The notes below the pieces were generated by a model. The model was not told the origin of the DNA, searched no databases, and saw only the letters and a program-made list of their open reading frames with translations. Shown here in pieces: positions 25,543 through 35,044 of a stretch of DNA of 64,000 bases. The stretch is from contig CM041531.1 in the NCBI GenBank assembly GCA_023238725.1, forward strand, positions 7,291,113-7,355,112, read 5' to 3'. The stretch is from Scortum barcoo (taxonomy: Eukaryota; Chordata; Actinopteri; Centrarchiformes; Terapontidae). A program made the translations under genes and the position numbers. Each line of letters begins with the position of its first letter. Position 1 is the stretch's first letter.

Positions 25543-27024
25543 CAAGGTTGTAGAATTAGGTAGGAACAGCAGCGGCATGTCCCTGCCAATATCCACTGAC
25601 TACTGAATTGTACCTAGCAATAATTTTGCCATCAATGTATTTGGTAGACAAATCATTAACAGATTTCTTTCTCTACTACAAGTCCCACCACCTCAGCCTG
25701 ATAGAAAGCAACAGCAAAGCCAATCATATCAATAATAACACGTGAGGGGCTGCAGCTACATGTGGTTGTAGGAAGCAAAGTATTGTTTCCTAAATGTGCC
25801 GTCCAGGTATGGTAACTGAGAAAGACACTGTCACTGATACGATTTAACTGCAACTTTGGAAATAAAATGTACGGAAACGGTCGTTCAGTCTCTCTTCTTT
25901 ACTGAAAAACTGCAGCATCCATAAACATGTCACAACTTCTTCTGGCGTGCGTTTGCCGGCTAACAGAAAGTAAAAAAAACTCTCTCTCCCGGAGCTAGTG
26001 GTCTTCTTCGCTGAAAAGAGAATACAGGTAGAAAAAACAGCCTTCTCCACCACAAGGGCGGTGCAAACAGTGCCACCTATTGGCATTAAGTGCAAATTAA
26101 ACAGCAACGTCTTATGTGCTAATATAATCAATTCCTTTCTTTTAACTATCAAAGGTGCACTAACAATATCAATAATAATTTCAAATCAATAACTGAATGA
26201 ATAAAGATACAACAATCCCAATAATAACAGTTCATGTGTTTCACCAGTTAGTTTATTTAGTAGCCTACCAAGAAGATCTGCAACACCGAAGTCGTCACAG
26301 ACTTGTTTGTTTTTCATTATGGCAGCCAGACGTATTTTGATGTCAGACTTTAACTTTGTCTGTTATTCTTAGAGGTTGCATTAACGTTAGTGTTTCAGTG
26401 TGTGTGTATGTGTGTGAGCTAATTTGGTGATGTGCTCTCAGACAGGAAGGCAGCCAAAAAAGGAAGGTGGACATTAGGAGCTATTTTAGAACAAGTCAAA
26501 GCCAGTTGGAGAAAATATTTCCTCAGTTGCTACTGTGCAAAGCCAACAATAATAATAATAATAATATTCAGGTAAGCCATAAATGTATTTCCTCACTGTT
26601 GATGTGGCTTCAATGCATCAGTGTGTTATTTTATCAGGTAACAGCAGCAGTTAGTAGCACAGACAGAGGAGGAGAGGCAGGGTTGCAGAGGAGTCCGAGC
26701 CTGGTAACAGCGAGATTATAAGAATAAATGTAAATATGTTCTGTATTACATTGAGGTTTCTCTGGTATACTAAGAGGTCTATTAAGCACACAGTCATAGT
26801 TGGTTTACATAATCAAAATTGTGTAATTATCATCTCAGGAACATATTGACAGAAAAAAAGTCCTTTGAGTGTTTTGGCTACCATATCTATAAAAAAAAAG
26901 GCTGTAGATGGCATGAAATTGCAGTAAGAAGTCTATCATAAATGCAAAAACATTCAGCTTCCAGGGAGCCCCTTTGGACCACTCTAATGTCCCAACCAAT
27001 GTCAAAATCAAAACTGCACCCTTG
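25543..27024. mobile_element. hAT-like non-autonomous element nested in a Tc1 fossil
   Basis: The insertion splits the transposase fossil cleanly. The 8-mer gcagtgac stands on both sides (25535-25542 and 27025-27032), while an intact copy of the host repeat should have it once. An 8-bp duplication is typical of the hAT superfamily. The termini are imperfect inverted repeats: caaggttgtag at the left, and caagggtgcag reading inward from the right. The 1,482-bp interior has no recognisable transposase, only short openings and an AAT microsatellite (26547-26565), so it would depend on a relative elsewhere. Class assignment rests on the duplication length and termini only. Confidence 0.65.
26547..26565. 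repeat. AAT microsatellite
   Basis: About six aat units inside the hAT-like insertion. Confidence 0.85.
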
Positions 27025-28119
27025 GCAGTGACCCTCTGAGGGGACAAGTGGATCCAAACTGTGCCAGCAAAATGCCACAGAATAACAGAGCCATCAGACC
27101 CCCTCACTGCAGGTGTCAAGTACTCAGGCTTTTATTTAATTTGTCACGAATCTGTATAAGATATGCACATAAATGACAAAATCTTTATACAAAACAGATG
27201 AATGATTTAAAGCCATGTCAGGAGTTTACTGACAAGATAAGAACAATACATACATACACAAACATGCTCAGGGCTCTACGTGACGGAGAGGTTTCCAGTC
27301 AAAGTGAGTGAAGCCACAGCATTTACACATCAGTATGCGACTGATAATGTCTAGTATGCGATGGAGAAAAAGTGGACAGATACCTGTCACATAACTCCCA
27401 CCCCCCCCTCCTGGAATCTATAGCTGTTATTTACTATTTTTGGCCCGTAGAACAGAGCGTTTCTTTACCCTACTGATTCAGAGCAAATTAACCTCGCAAG
27501 AGTCACGTTTTATCATACGGACATCATTTCAGACAGCGGTGATATAGATTGCTCTGCTACCTCCAGAGAGAACCTTTTCATCTCTAACTGTCCATCTTGT
27601 TTTCCTCCCACTATCATGACATTGCTTTGGGTGTTTTTGCAGTGGGTCACTTCACTTCAAACATGGTTGTCCATCATATGCAGCTCTTGTAAATCCCAAA
27701 TCTACCTCCCACAATTATGCTTACTTTTCACTCTGAGCTGTGTATGTTTATAGAAATATCAGTTGCGCTGGGTGTAAGATGGGGCAACTGGAGCCTCCAA
27801 GTCAGATGGAAGACAACCGTGCATTTGCATTTTATTTAATTGCAAAATCAGACCTGAACACAACAAAAACGATGGGATGTGGTTGCTTTTTGAGCTTAAT
27901 ACCTGCCTTATAAGACATGAAACAAATGTGCATGTTCATAAAGGTTCCCTTGGTGACAATTTAAAGAAAACTTCCACTTCTACTTCCCACCATATTGAAA
28001 AGGTTCATCTTTAATATGGCCAATATCATTGTCTCGTAACATGGAGAAACATAGGGGACAAAGCCTTTTCACCATAATTATCTTAATCTGATAAAGAAGT
28101 ACATTTACATTTTAGCCAT

Positions 28120-28590
28120 GCCATTTAGCCTCTATCGATGGTAACACTGGGACTTTGGTCAGTCCACCTCTTTACTCCAGACTGAAATATCTCTACAGCT
28201 ATTGGATGGATTGCCATGACATTTTGTAGAGACATCCAAGTCCCACTTTGTATGGATTATAATCACTCTGATTAACTCCTGACATTTCATCTCGCGCCAT
28301 TAGTTGGAAATTCAAATTTGTCCAATCCTTTGATTTACGATCAAATATTTGCCAAACTGCTCACATTTCCGTCAGCCTTGTCTGTACTTTCTTTAATGCA
28401 ATAAGCACAATTAGCATGTTAATGGTTTACACTAAGATGATGAGCATTAACAAAATTATACCCGCTGTACACCAGCATGTTAGCGTTGGTTTTGTGAGCA
28501 TGATAGCATGCTGATGTTAGCATTAAATTAAAGAACTGCTGTGTCCAAGTTCAGCTTCACAGAGATCTACTATGGCTGTACAATCTATAT
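28120..28590. repeat. teleost dispersed repeat (gggactttggtcagtcc family)
   Basis: Several phrases are typical of a very common fish repeat: gggactttggtcagtcc, ctattggatggattgccatg, tccaatcctttgatttacga, and near the end agcatgctgatgttagca followed by cttcacagagatctac. I recognise the family by these phrases but do not know its formal class. It lies about 400 bp upstream of the next luzp2 exon. Confidence 0.65.
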
Positions 28591-28971
28591 AAGAATAAAA
28601 TATAAAACCATAATCACAGTATTTGTTAAAAAATAAATAAAAATAGTTGATTTAAGTTATTGATCTTTGTTTTGGATATGTGATGGTTTACTATTACTGG
28701 GTTCACCTCCAAGCCTTAGTATTTCAATAATTCTCTTTTTAGTTTGTCAGCACTCGGTTTCTTTTGGCCTTCCTGTTGCTGTTTTGAAATAGTCATCCTG
28801 CCATGATTTATTTACTACAAATAATTAAGCAGAATCAGTTTAAATAAGCCAGTATGAATAAAACAGATAAAGAACTTTATTTCAAAAACCCCAGAGCCAC
28901 TTCTGCATAACAAGCCAGTTTTTTTTTGTTTTAATCCCAATTGAAATGTTTTTTTTTTTTTTTTTTTACAG

Positions 28972-29076
28972 GATATCTCCAAAGTTCAGAGAATTGTCAC
29001 AGCCAGTAAATCGCCCGTGAACATCGGAGTAATGAGGAGAGAGAGTGGCGGAGTTAAAGAGTGCCAGATGGAAAAG
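28972..29076 (+). CDS. luzp2: luzp2 internal coding exon (tail region)
   Basis: It encodes 35 residues starting DISKVQRIVTASKSPVNIGV and ending KECQMEK. It is preceded by a 19-T tract and acag and followed by gtgagc. The frame is continuous in phase 0 with the exons on both sides. Residue similarity to the mammalian tail is low, which fits the poor conservation of the LUZP2 C-terminal third. The assignment rests mainly on position, splice sites, phase and open frame. Confidence 0.85.
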
Positions 29077-29329
29077 GTGAGCCTTCGGAGTAATTAAACT
29101 GTAATGGCCTCTGTGACCTGAGGGCCCATGTCCGTGAGGTTCATCTGTTCACTGAATTCATGCTCAAGTCCCTCATCAGAAATCAAACACAGACTCTTTT
29201 ACCCCAAGTGTCTCCATCAAGTTCATTAATTGGAAAACTTTATGCAAAGAACTGCAACAAGTTTCTGTAGGTGATTTTTTTATGTACTTTTATCATTTTG
29301 TCAAATCAGTTCTTATTGCACGTTGCAAA

Positions 29330-30097
29330 ATCATTACAATCTCCCGAGAGCTAAAACAATGGATGAACAGTAAATGAATTCACATAATTTTGGTATTCAG
29401 TTAATCAAGTCATTTGTCGAGGCAAAATGTGAAACGTTTCCCATTTCAAGCTTCTCAAGTGAGGATTTTCTGCATCTCTCATCCTGATATAATTTTAAGT
29501 AGACGATTGTTCGGCTTACATTGTTGGCTACACAAAACAGGTTAGGATTATCTTATTATTTGAAGAGAAACTGTAAAGAGGAACTCTCCTACAACTTTGA
29601 ACCACTTTGAAACTAATGATTGTTATGTAGTCATTGATTTGTGGTCTATAAAATGTGACCTTTATAATGGTAACAAGTAGGGATTAAAGGATTAGTTGAT
29701 TAATTGATTGGTTGATAGTCAGAAAGATGATCTGTTTATATTTCATGCTCCTAAAATAAATATTTGCTGCTCATTTCTGTTTTAGAAAGTAAATGAAATA
29801 TCTTTGGGTTTTGAACAGACCCAGTAAAGAATATTCGAAAAGTTGCTAATATTGATGTCATGTGGCCTCACCAAAGCACATTTCCTTTACAAAAGCTAAA
29901 ATATAAAAGAATGTCTTGTTTCTGATGCTTTAACAGAGTTTTAGAACTGAAATGATTGATTAGTCAATCAACAAAAAAACAAAATTGGCTATTAATCTAT
30001 TAGTTGTTTAAGTCAATTATCAAACAGTCTCAAGTTCCAGCTTTTCAAATGTGAGGATATTGTGATTTTTATGTTTTATTATTGTAAATTGAATATA
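29330..30097. repeat. abundant teleost dispersed repeat, copies 2a-2c
   Basis: Overlapping degenerate segments recur: ttagttgattaattgattgg, atatctttgggttttgaacag, gattgattagtcaatcaac, and ccagcttttcaaatgtgagg. The last segment is cut by the Tc1-like insertion after gaata and resumes at 31726 with ggttttcaga... and ...ctaaataattgattgg. This shows the repeat was there first. Confidence 0.6.
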
Positions 30098-30099
30098 TA

Positions 30100-31723
30100 T
30101 AGTGCATCCGGAAAGTATTCACTTTTTCCACATTTTGTTATGTTACAGCCTTATTCCAAAATTAAATTCATTTTCTTCCTCAAAATTTTACACACAACAC
30201 CACATAATGACAATGTGAAAAAAAGTTTGAGATTTTTGCAAATTTATTAAAAATAAAAAACTAAGAAACATGTACATAAGTATTCACAGCCTTTGCCATG
30301 AAGCTCAAAATTGAGCTCAGGTGCATCCTGTTTCCACTGATCATCCTTGAGATGTTTCTACAGCTTAATTGGAGTCCACCTGTCGTAAATTCAGTTGATT
30401 GGACTTGATTTGGAAAGGCACACACCTGTCTATATAAGGTCCCACAGTTGACAGTGCATGTCAGAGCACAAACCAAGCATGAAGTCAAAGGAATTGTCGG
30501 TAGACCTCAGAGACAGGATTGTCTCGAGGCACAAATCTGGGGAAGGGTACAGAAAAATTTCTGCTGCTTTGAAGGTCCCAATGAGCACAGTGGCCTCCAT
30601 CATCGTCCATAAGATGGAAGAAGTTCAGAACCACCAGGACTCTTCCTACAGCTGGCCGGCCGTCTAAACTGAGCGATCGGGATGGAAAAGGGCCTTAGTC
30701 AGGGAGGTGACCAAGAACCCGATGGTCACTCTGTCAGAGCTCCAGCGTACCTCTGTAAGAGAGAAGGAGAAACCTTTCCAGAAGGACAACCATCTCTGCA
30801 GCAGCAATCCACCAATCAGGCCTGTATGGTAGAGTGGCCAGACAGAAGCCACTCCTGAGAGTAAAAGGCACATGGCAGCCCGCCTGGAGTTTGCCAAAAT
30901 GCACCTGAAGGATTCAATGAGAAAAAAAATTCTCTGGTCTGATGAGACAAAGATTGAGCTCTTTGGTGTTAATGCCAGGTGTCGTGTTTGGAGGAAATCA
31001 GGCACCGCTCATCACCTAGGCCAATACCATCCCTACAGTGAAGCATGGTGGTGGCAGCATCATGCTGTGGGGATGTTTTTCAGCGGCAGGAACTGGGAGA
31101 CTAGTCAGGATAGAGGGAAAGATGAATGCAGCAATGTACAGAGACATCCTGGATGAAAACCTGCTCCAGAGTGCTCTTGACCTTCAGTCTGGGGCGACAG
31201 TTCATCTTTCAGCAGGACATTGACCCTAAGCACACAGCCAAGATAACAAAGGAGTGGCTTCAGGACAACTCTGAATTTCCTTGCCCAGCCAGAGCCCAGA
31301 CTTGAATCCGATTGAACATCTCTGGAGAGATCTGAAAATGGCTGTGCACCGACGCTTCCCATCCAACCTGATGGAGCTTGAGAGGATGCTGCAAAGAGGA
31401 ATGGACAAAACTGCCCAAAGATAGGTGTGCCAAGCTTGTGCAGGCATCATATTCAAGAAAGACTTGAGGCTGTAATTGCTGCCAAAGGTGCATCAACAAA
31501 GTACTGAGCAAAGGCTGTGAATACTTATGTACATGTGATTTCTTAGTTTGTTATTTTTAATAAATTTGCAAAAATCTCAAAAAAATGTTTTCACATTGTC
31601 ATTATGTGGTGTTGTGTGTAGAATTTTGAGGAAGAAAATGAATTTAATCCATTTTGGAATAAGACTGTATTATAACAAAATGTGGAAAAAGTGAAGCTTT
31701 GTGAATACTTTCCAGATGCACTG
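30100..31723 (+). mobile_element. Tc1-like DNA transposon, near full length
   Basis: A 1,624-bp element flanked by the TA dinucleotides expected of Tc1/mariner insertion (30098-30099 and 31724-31725). Its ends are inverted copies of a (c/t)agtgcatc(c/t)ggaaag core. The inverted repeats are long, about 30100-30295 and 31508-31723, and share phrases such as cacattgtcattatgtggtg in opposite orientation. A tctatataagg TATA-like motif lies near 30430, just before the transposase start. The transposase is broken, so the copy could move only with help from another source. It sits in a luzp2 intron in the sense direction. Confidence 0.92.
30479..31507 (+). pseudogene. Tc1-like transposase, frameshifted
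   Basis: The start MKSKELSVDLRDRIVSRHKS opens the N-terminal paired-like helix-turn-helix domain typical of fish Tc1 transposases (about 340 residues when intact). The frame breaks soon after the VASII block near 30600. It then resumes in pieces: ARLEFAKMHLKDS and WSDETKIELFG (first catalytic Asp) at about 30880-30970, and GGGSIMLWGCFSAAGTGRL at about 31045-31100 in another frame. The second Asp block (QQDIDPKHTAK) follows near 31210, then SPDLNPIEHLW near 31300 after further shifts. The ending KGASTKY-stop is still visible at 31505-31507. At least four frame changes make it non-functional. Confidence 0.9.
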
Positions 31724-31725
31724 TA

Positions 31726-31830
31726 GTTAGGTTTTCAGATCAAGATATCACCTGGGGTACTTATTATCATTTTGGAGACTAAATAATTGATTGGAAAAAA
31801 AAAACTGTCAGATCATTGTTTGTTGCAGTC
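31726..31830. repeat. teleost dispersed repeat, continuation after the Tc1 insertion
   Basis: ggttttcaga and ctaaataattgattgg continue the repeat interrupted at 30097, confirming nested insertion. Confidence 0.5.
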
Positions 31831-33278
31831 TCAGATAACAACAATTATTCCAGAAACTGCACTTTTCCCAGTGCAGACATAGTTTTACAGTGAGTATCTT
31901 CATCTGAACATTTGAGGGAGCTTAGTGCCTTACCAGCACTTTGAAAACAGTTATTGAGGGAGCAAAGAGAGAAGTGACCTCTCCTATTCAGATTATTTTT
32001 TTTGTGAAGGACAGGCACTTTTAGACACTTGCCTCTCTAAGATTCAGGCAACAGTGAGCAGTCAGCTATCAGGGAGGCTCCGAATGAGTATTTCCACCCC
32101 TGTCAAAACCAAGAGGATTTAAATAAAGCAGAGGGAAGCGAACAAGAGTCCATAAGGACTTCTGACAAGTGGCTATCAAGAACTATTACAGATATAAGTT
32201 GATAGACCACTGGAGAGAGGGGAGTACGGAGGGATGCCACCCAGAGAGGAAATTAGCCTCTGTGGAAACCGTGTCAAAGAGATTGTTCTTTAATGAAATT
32301 GTGCCAAAAACAATGTTCACTGGTGTTCACATAATTGATTATATAATTTTGGCAGGATTGTAAAAAAAAAAAAAAAATCCTGCAAAAAAGGAGAATCATT
32401 GTGATACAGATAAGAGGAGACACATTTGAAACAGAGCCTCAGACACTGTGTTTGCTCGTGAACACCGCCACATCTCCCCCTGTCCTCCTCCTCTCTGCAG
32501 GCTGGGAGGAAATGAAGAGAGACAGTTTGTGCGAGCGCGGATGGCTCACAGTCCGTGTATCAGTGTGGAAATGAAATGTGATCGGTTTGCTCTTCATAGG
32601 CAGACCTCGCGCTTAACTGTTTGAAATATAGATTTCATAAAAAATGCATCAGGAGTGAGATTGTCTCGTGGCATCGCGAGGCATCTTTGCGCGTCACTCA
32701 TCCTGCACGTGGTTAGACGCACTCAGATATTTTCATGTACAGCAGGTGCTTTCATCAGTGATACACAATTTACCTAATAAGATTAGAGAGGAGTAATTTC
32801 TTGATTTGTACTGACAATGTTCAGTGTCCATCCTGTATAAAGCTGTTGATGTAACAAATTGCAGCAATATTATTACCATGAGTGAAAAATGGCTTCCATC
32901 ATCACAGCAGGGAAATTCACATTGCTTGTAGCCATATGTACAATTAGTGTAGGAATGACACATCCTATAGGCTGGAAATAATGATTATTTTCTCTGACGA
33001 TTATGTCCTAACTGAGTTTTGAGTCTATAAAATGTCGACTGAAAAATGTTACGAGAGCCGAAGGTGACATCTTCAAATCGCTTGCGTGTGTGGAAGAAGT
33101 CAATGAATCTTCTCGTAGCTTTTTTTGCGGAAATCCAAAAGGGTGTATCAATGTCAGAGACACAGGTCTATTCATCTCACGTGTTCTCATTAAATAAACA
33201 CAGCTGTTGAAGTTGACACAACTTCCCAGCGTGAACCCTCTACACTGCACTGAGATATTTTTCCCTCTCTTCCTATAG

Positions 33279-33353
33279 ACCGGGGGCAACTGCTTCCAGA
33301 ATCAGACGGAGGAATCAGCCCTGGAAAGTAAAAAGCTACCAGAGCCACAGCAG
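33279..33353 (+). CDS. luzp2: luzp2 internal coding exon (tail region)
   Basis: It encodes 25 residues, TGGNCFQNQTEESALESKKL followed by PEPQQ. A single cysteine, a Glu/Ser-rich stretch and a final PEPQQ correspond in position to the mammalian tail segment that ends in a PIPQKLQ-like sequence. An N-Q-T sequon is present. The acceptor is a pyrimidine tract plus tag and the donor is gtgagc. Phase 0 on both sides. The next exon should carry the last 15-30 residues of the protein. Confidence 0.88.
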
Positions 33354-35002
33354 GTGAGCTTCATTTGAATTTATATGGAAATAATAACAGATGCAAACAT
33401 TTACAAATGTGTTCTGGTTGCTGTGGTGCATATTTTTTTGTTGTTTGGACCCCATTAATTTTATTAATCATGTAATCTGGAGAAATGTTTTACAAGATAA
33501 GGCTGGTGATTTTCTATATGTTTCATATTGTTAACAAATAACATGAAAAGACCAAAACCAATAATATGTTAGTCCCTACCCTGTCTTTGACACTCCCAAG
33601 TTCATGTGTTAAAAATGGAAATCTTTATTAGGAAATCTTTGTAATCATCTAAAAAAGCTGGCCTCTGTGCGTTTTAGCAAACATTACTCAAAAAGAAGTA
33701 AACACTGCATATTCTGGGGATTATTTTCAGCCGTGGATTAATTTGGTTCACCACTGAGTGTTTACGACACCATCTGACGTGCATCTAAAATAAACCACAG
33801 GGTGTGTGTTCCTGGTAATGAAGGAATATGACAGCTGGGGAAACTTTGTGGCTGATAGATGAGCTTTTAATAGTTTTTGGACAACAATAGAGGTCTGCAG
33901 CACAAAGGAATAACATACATCAGGCTTCAGAACACAGGAAAATGTTTGTGGATCAAGACGTTGTTGGTTTTGATCTTTTTAAATGCAGACATTCCTCTTC
34001 ACGGTGATTGTTGACAATGAGCAAGATATTTATAGCTATTATTATAGATATTTATATTTTTTTAAATAAATTGTTGCCTTATGCAACAGTCTCATTATTA
34101 AAATGTGAAATCCATATAGCCTGACGGGCGCGGTTTTAAAAAGGACTTCATGGAAAGAAAGACAGATTCACCTGACTCGGTGCGACTGACAACTAATGAC
34201 CTGAAAAGATTCGACTGTGTGTGAAGGCACAAAGAAGCGAAACAAAAGCACAGAAAGTGATACAGTGCAATAGGAAGGCACACAACGCCCACGTCACATT
34301 CCTAAAAGAAGGCAACCAATCTACTCAAACCTAATATTCAGTGTGCCAATGTCACCTATAGTGCGTGCTATTCAGTGCCCTGCCAAAGACTATGCAGAAC
34401 TGCCTCCCTCATCATATTACTGAATTGAGTCACACCTGTTTGGCGGTGGCAGATGGTATGGCAAAACAATGCATCTCATTTCAATGCAGTGCAATACTGT
34501 GTAACTGAGCAACTGTCTTGCATTCCAAGTGGCAGCGATCCATTTATAGACACACAGACTATTTGCACAAGAATGCGAGAATATTTCAGAAGAGATCGCG
34601 ACAAATGGGCAGATTTGACTTCGCTGGTTTGTTTTGTGCCAGAGCCATATTCAGTGAGAGTCTGACAATTGCTTTTTTTTTTTTTTTTCTTAATGCCATA
34701 CAACAGTGGACTGTGTCACTGATTCAAAGCAGTACAAGATAATGGTATTCTGCTTTAGATTCAATGTAGTGAAGCAGTTCTACATAATATGTTACATGTT
34801 ATTGAAGTCAAAAGCAGCTCATTCCCCGAGGCATTTGTGTTGTATCAGGATGCAAGACGAGCGGAAAAAAAAACACACAACAACAGAGAGAAATCTGTGT
34901 TGGTGAACAATGTATATTTCATCAGTGGTGGTGTATGCTTTTAAACCCAAAAGATTTCTGTGATGTTCAGCTGTATTTTTTTAAATAATAAATTTGTTTC
35001 AG
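33354..35002 (+). other. luzp2: presumed luzp2 intron (1.6 kb) or start of a longer last intron
   Basis: AT-rich sequence with a T15 run near 34673-34687 and no recognisable element. Whether it ends at 35002 depends on which terminal exon is real. Confidence 0.5.
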
Positions 35003-35044
35003 GAGGAGCAGCTAAGTTCACAAATAGGAAGAGATGACTTGTAA
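35003..35044 (+). CDS. luzp2: candidate luzp2 terminal coding exon
   Basis: After tttgtttcag, the phase-0 reading gives EEQLSSQIGRDDL and a TAA stop at 35042-35044. It is the closest downstream segment that continues the frame of the PEPQQ exon. It does not resemble the mammalian C-terminus I remember (a CSEC motif and a final EEKIL). It may therefore be a fish-specific end, an alternative end, or chance. Other phase-0 candidates with good acceptors are 42572-42613 and 44657-44704. Confidence 0.35.
   Translation, partial: EEQLSSQIGRDDL

Larger units (their letters stand above)
25189..27130 (-). pseudogene. Tc1/mariner-type transposase fossil, split by an insertion
   Basis: On the minus strand, two pieces (27130-27025 and 25542-25189) encode parts of one Tc1-type DDE transposase. 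The first has VRGSDGSVILW, matching the family's GGS-V-LWG block. The second has QDDNAPSHRA (second catalytic Asp), WPSQSPELKLIEQLW (the catalytic Glu within the usual SPDLNPIEHLW block) and a C-terminal GGPTPY-type ending with stop at 25191-25189. The N-terminal DNA-binding half and first Asp are missing. Frameshifts occur between the motifs. A 1.48-kb element interrupts the gene. It is a dead, truncated copy of a family common in teleosts. Confidence 0.8.
19466..28971 (+). other. luzp2: luzp2 intron (9.5 kb) with nested transposons
   Basis: The intron holds a perfect 14-bp-stem hairpin (22332-22370), a minus-strand Tc1-type transposase fossil interrupted by a hAT-like element (25189-27130), and a teleost dispersed repeat (about 28120-28590). 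The remainder is AT-rich with short homopolymers and no exon I could recognise. A minus-strand opening of 161 codons at 23874-24359 has no recognisable domain. The intron ends in a run of 19 T followed by acag. Confidence 0.85.
29077..33278 (+). other. luzp2: luzp2 intron (4.2 kb)
   Basis: The intron contains degenerate copies of the teleost attaatc-type repeat (about 29330-30097 and 31726-31830) with a Tc1-like transposon inserted in the middle (30100-31723). The remainder, 31830-33278, is AT-rich with a small run of CpGs near 32530-32700 and nothing identifiable. The acceptor is a long pyrimidine tract ending in tag. Confidence 0.85.
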
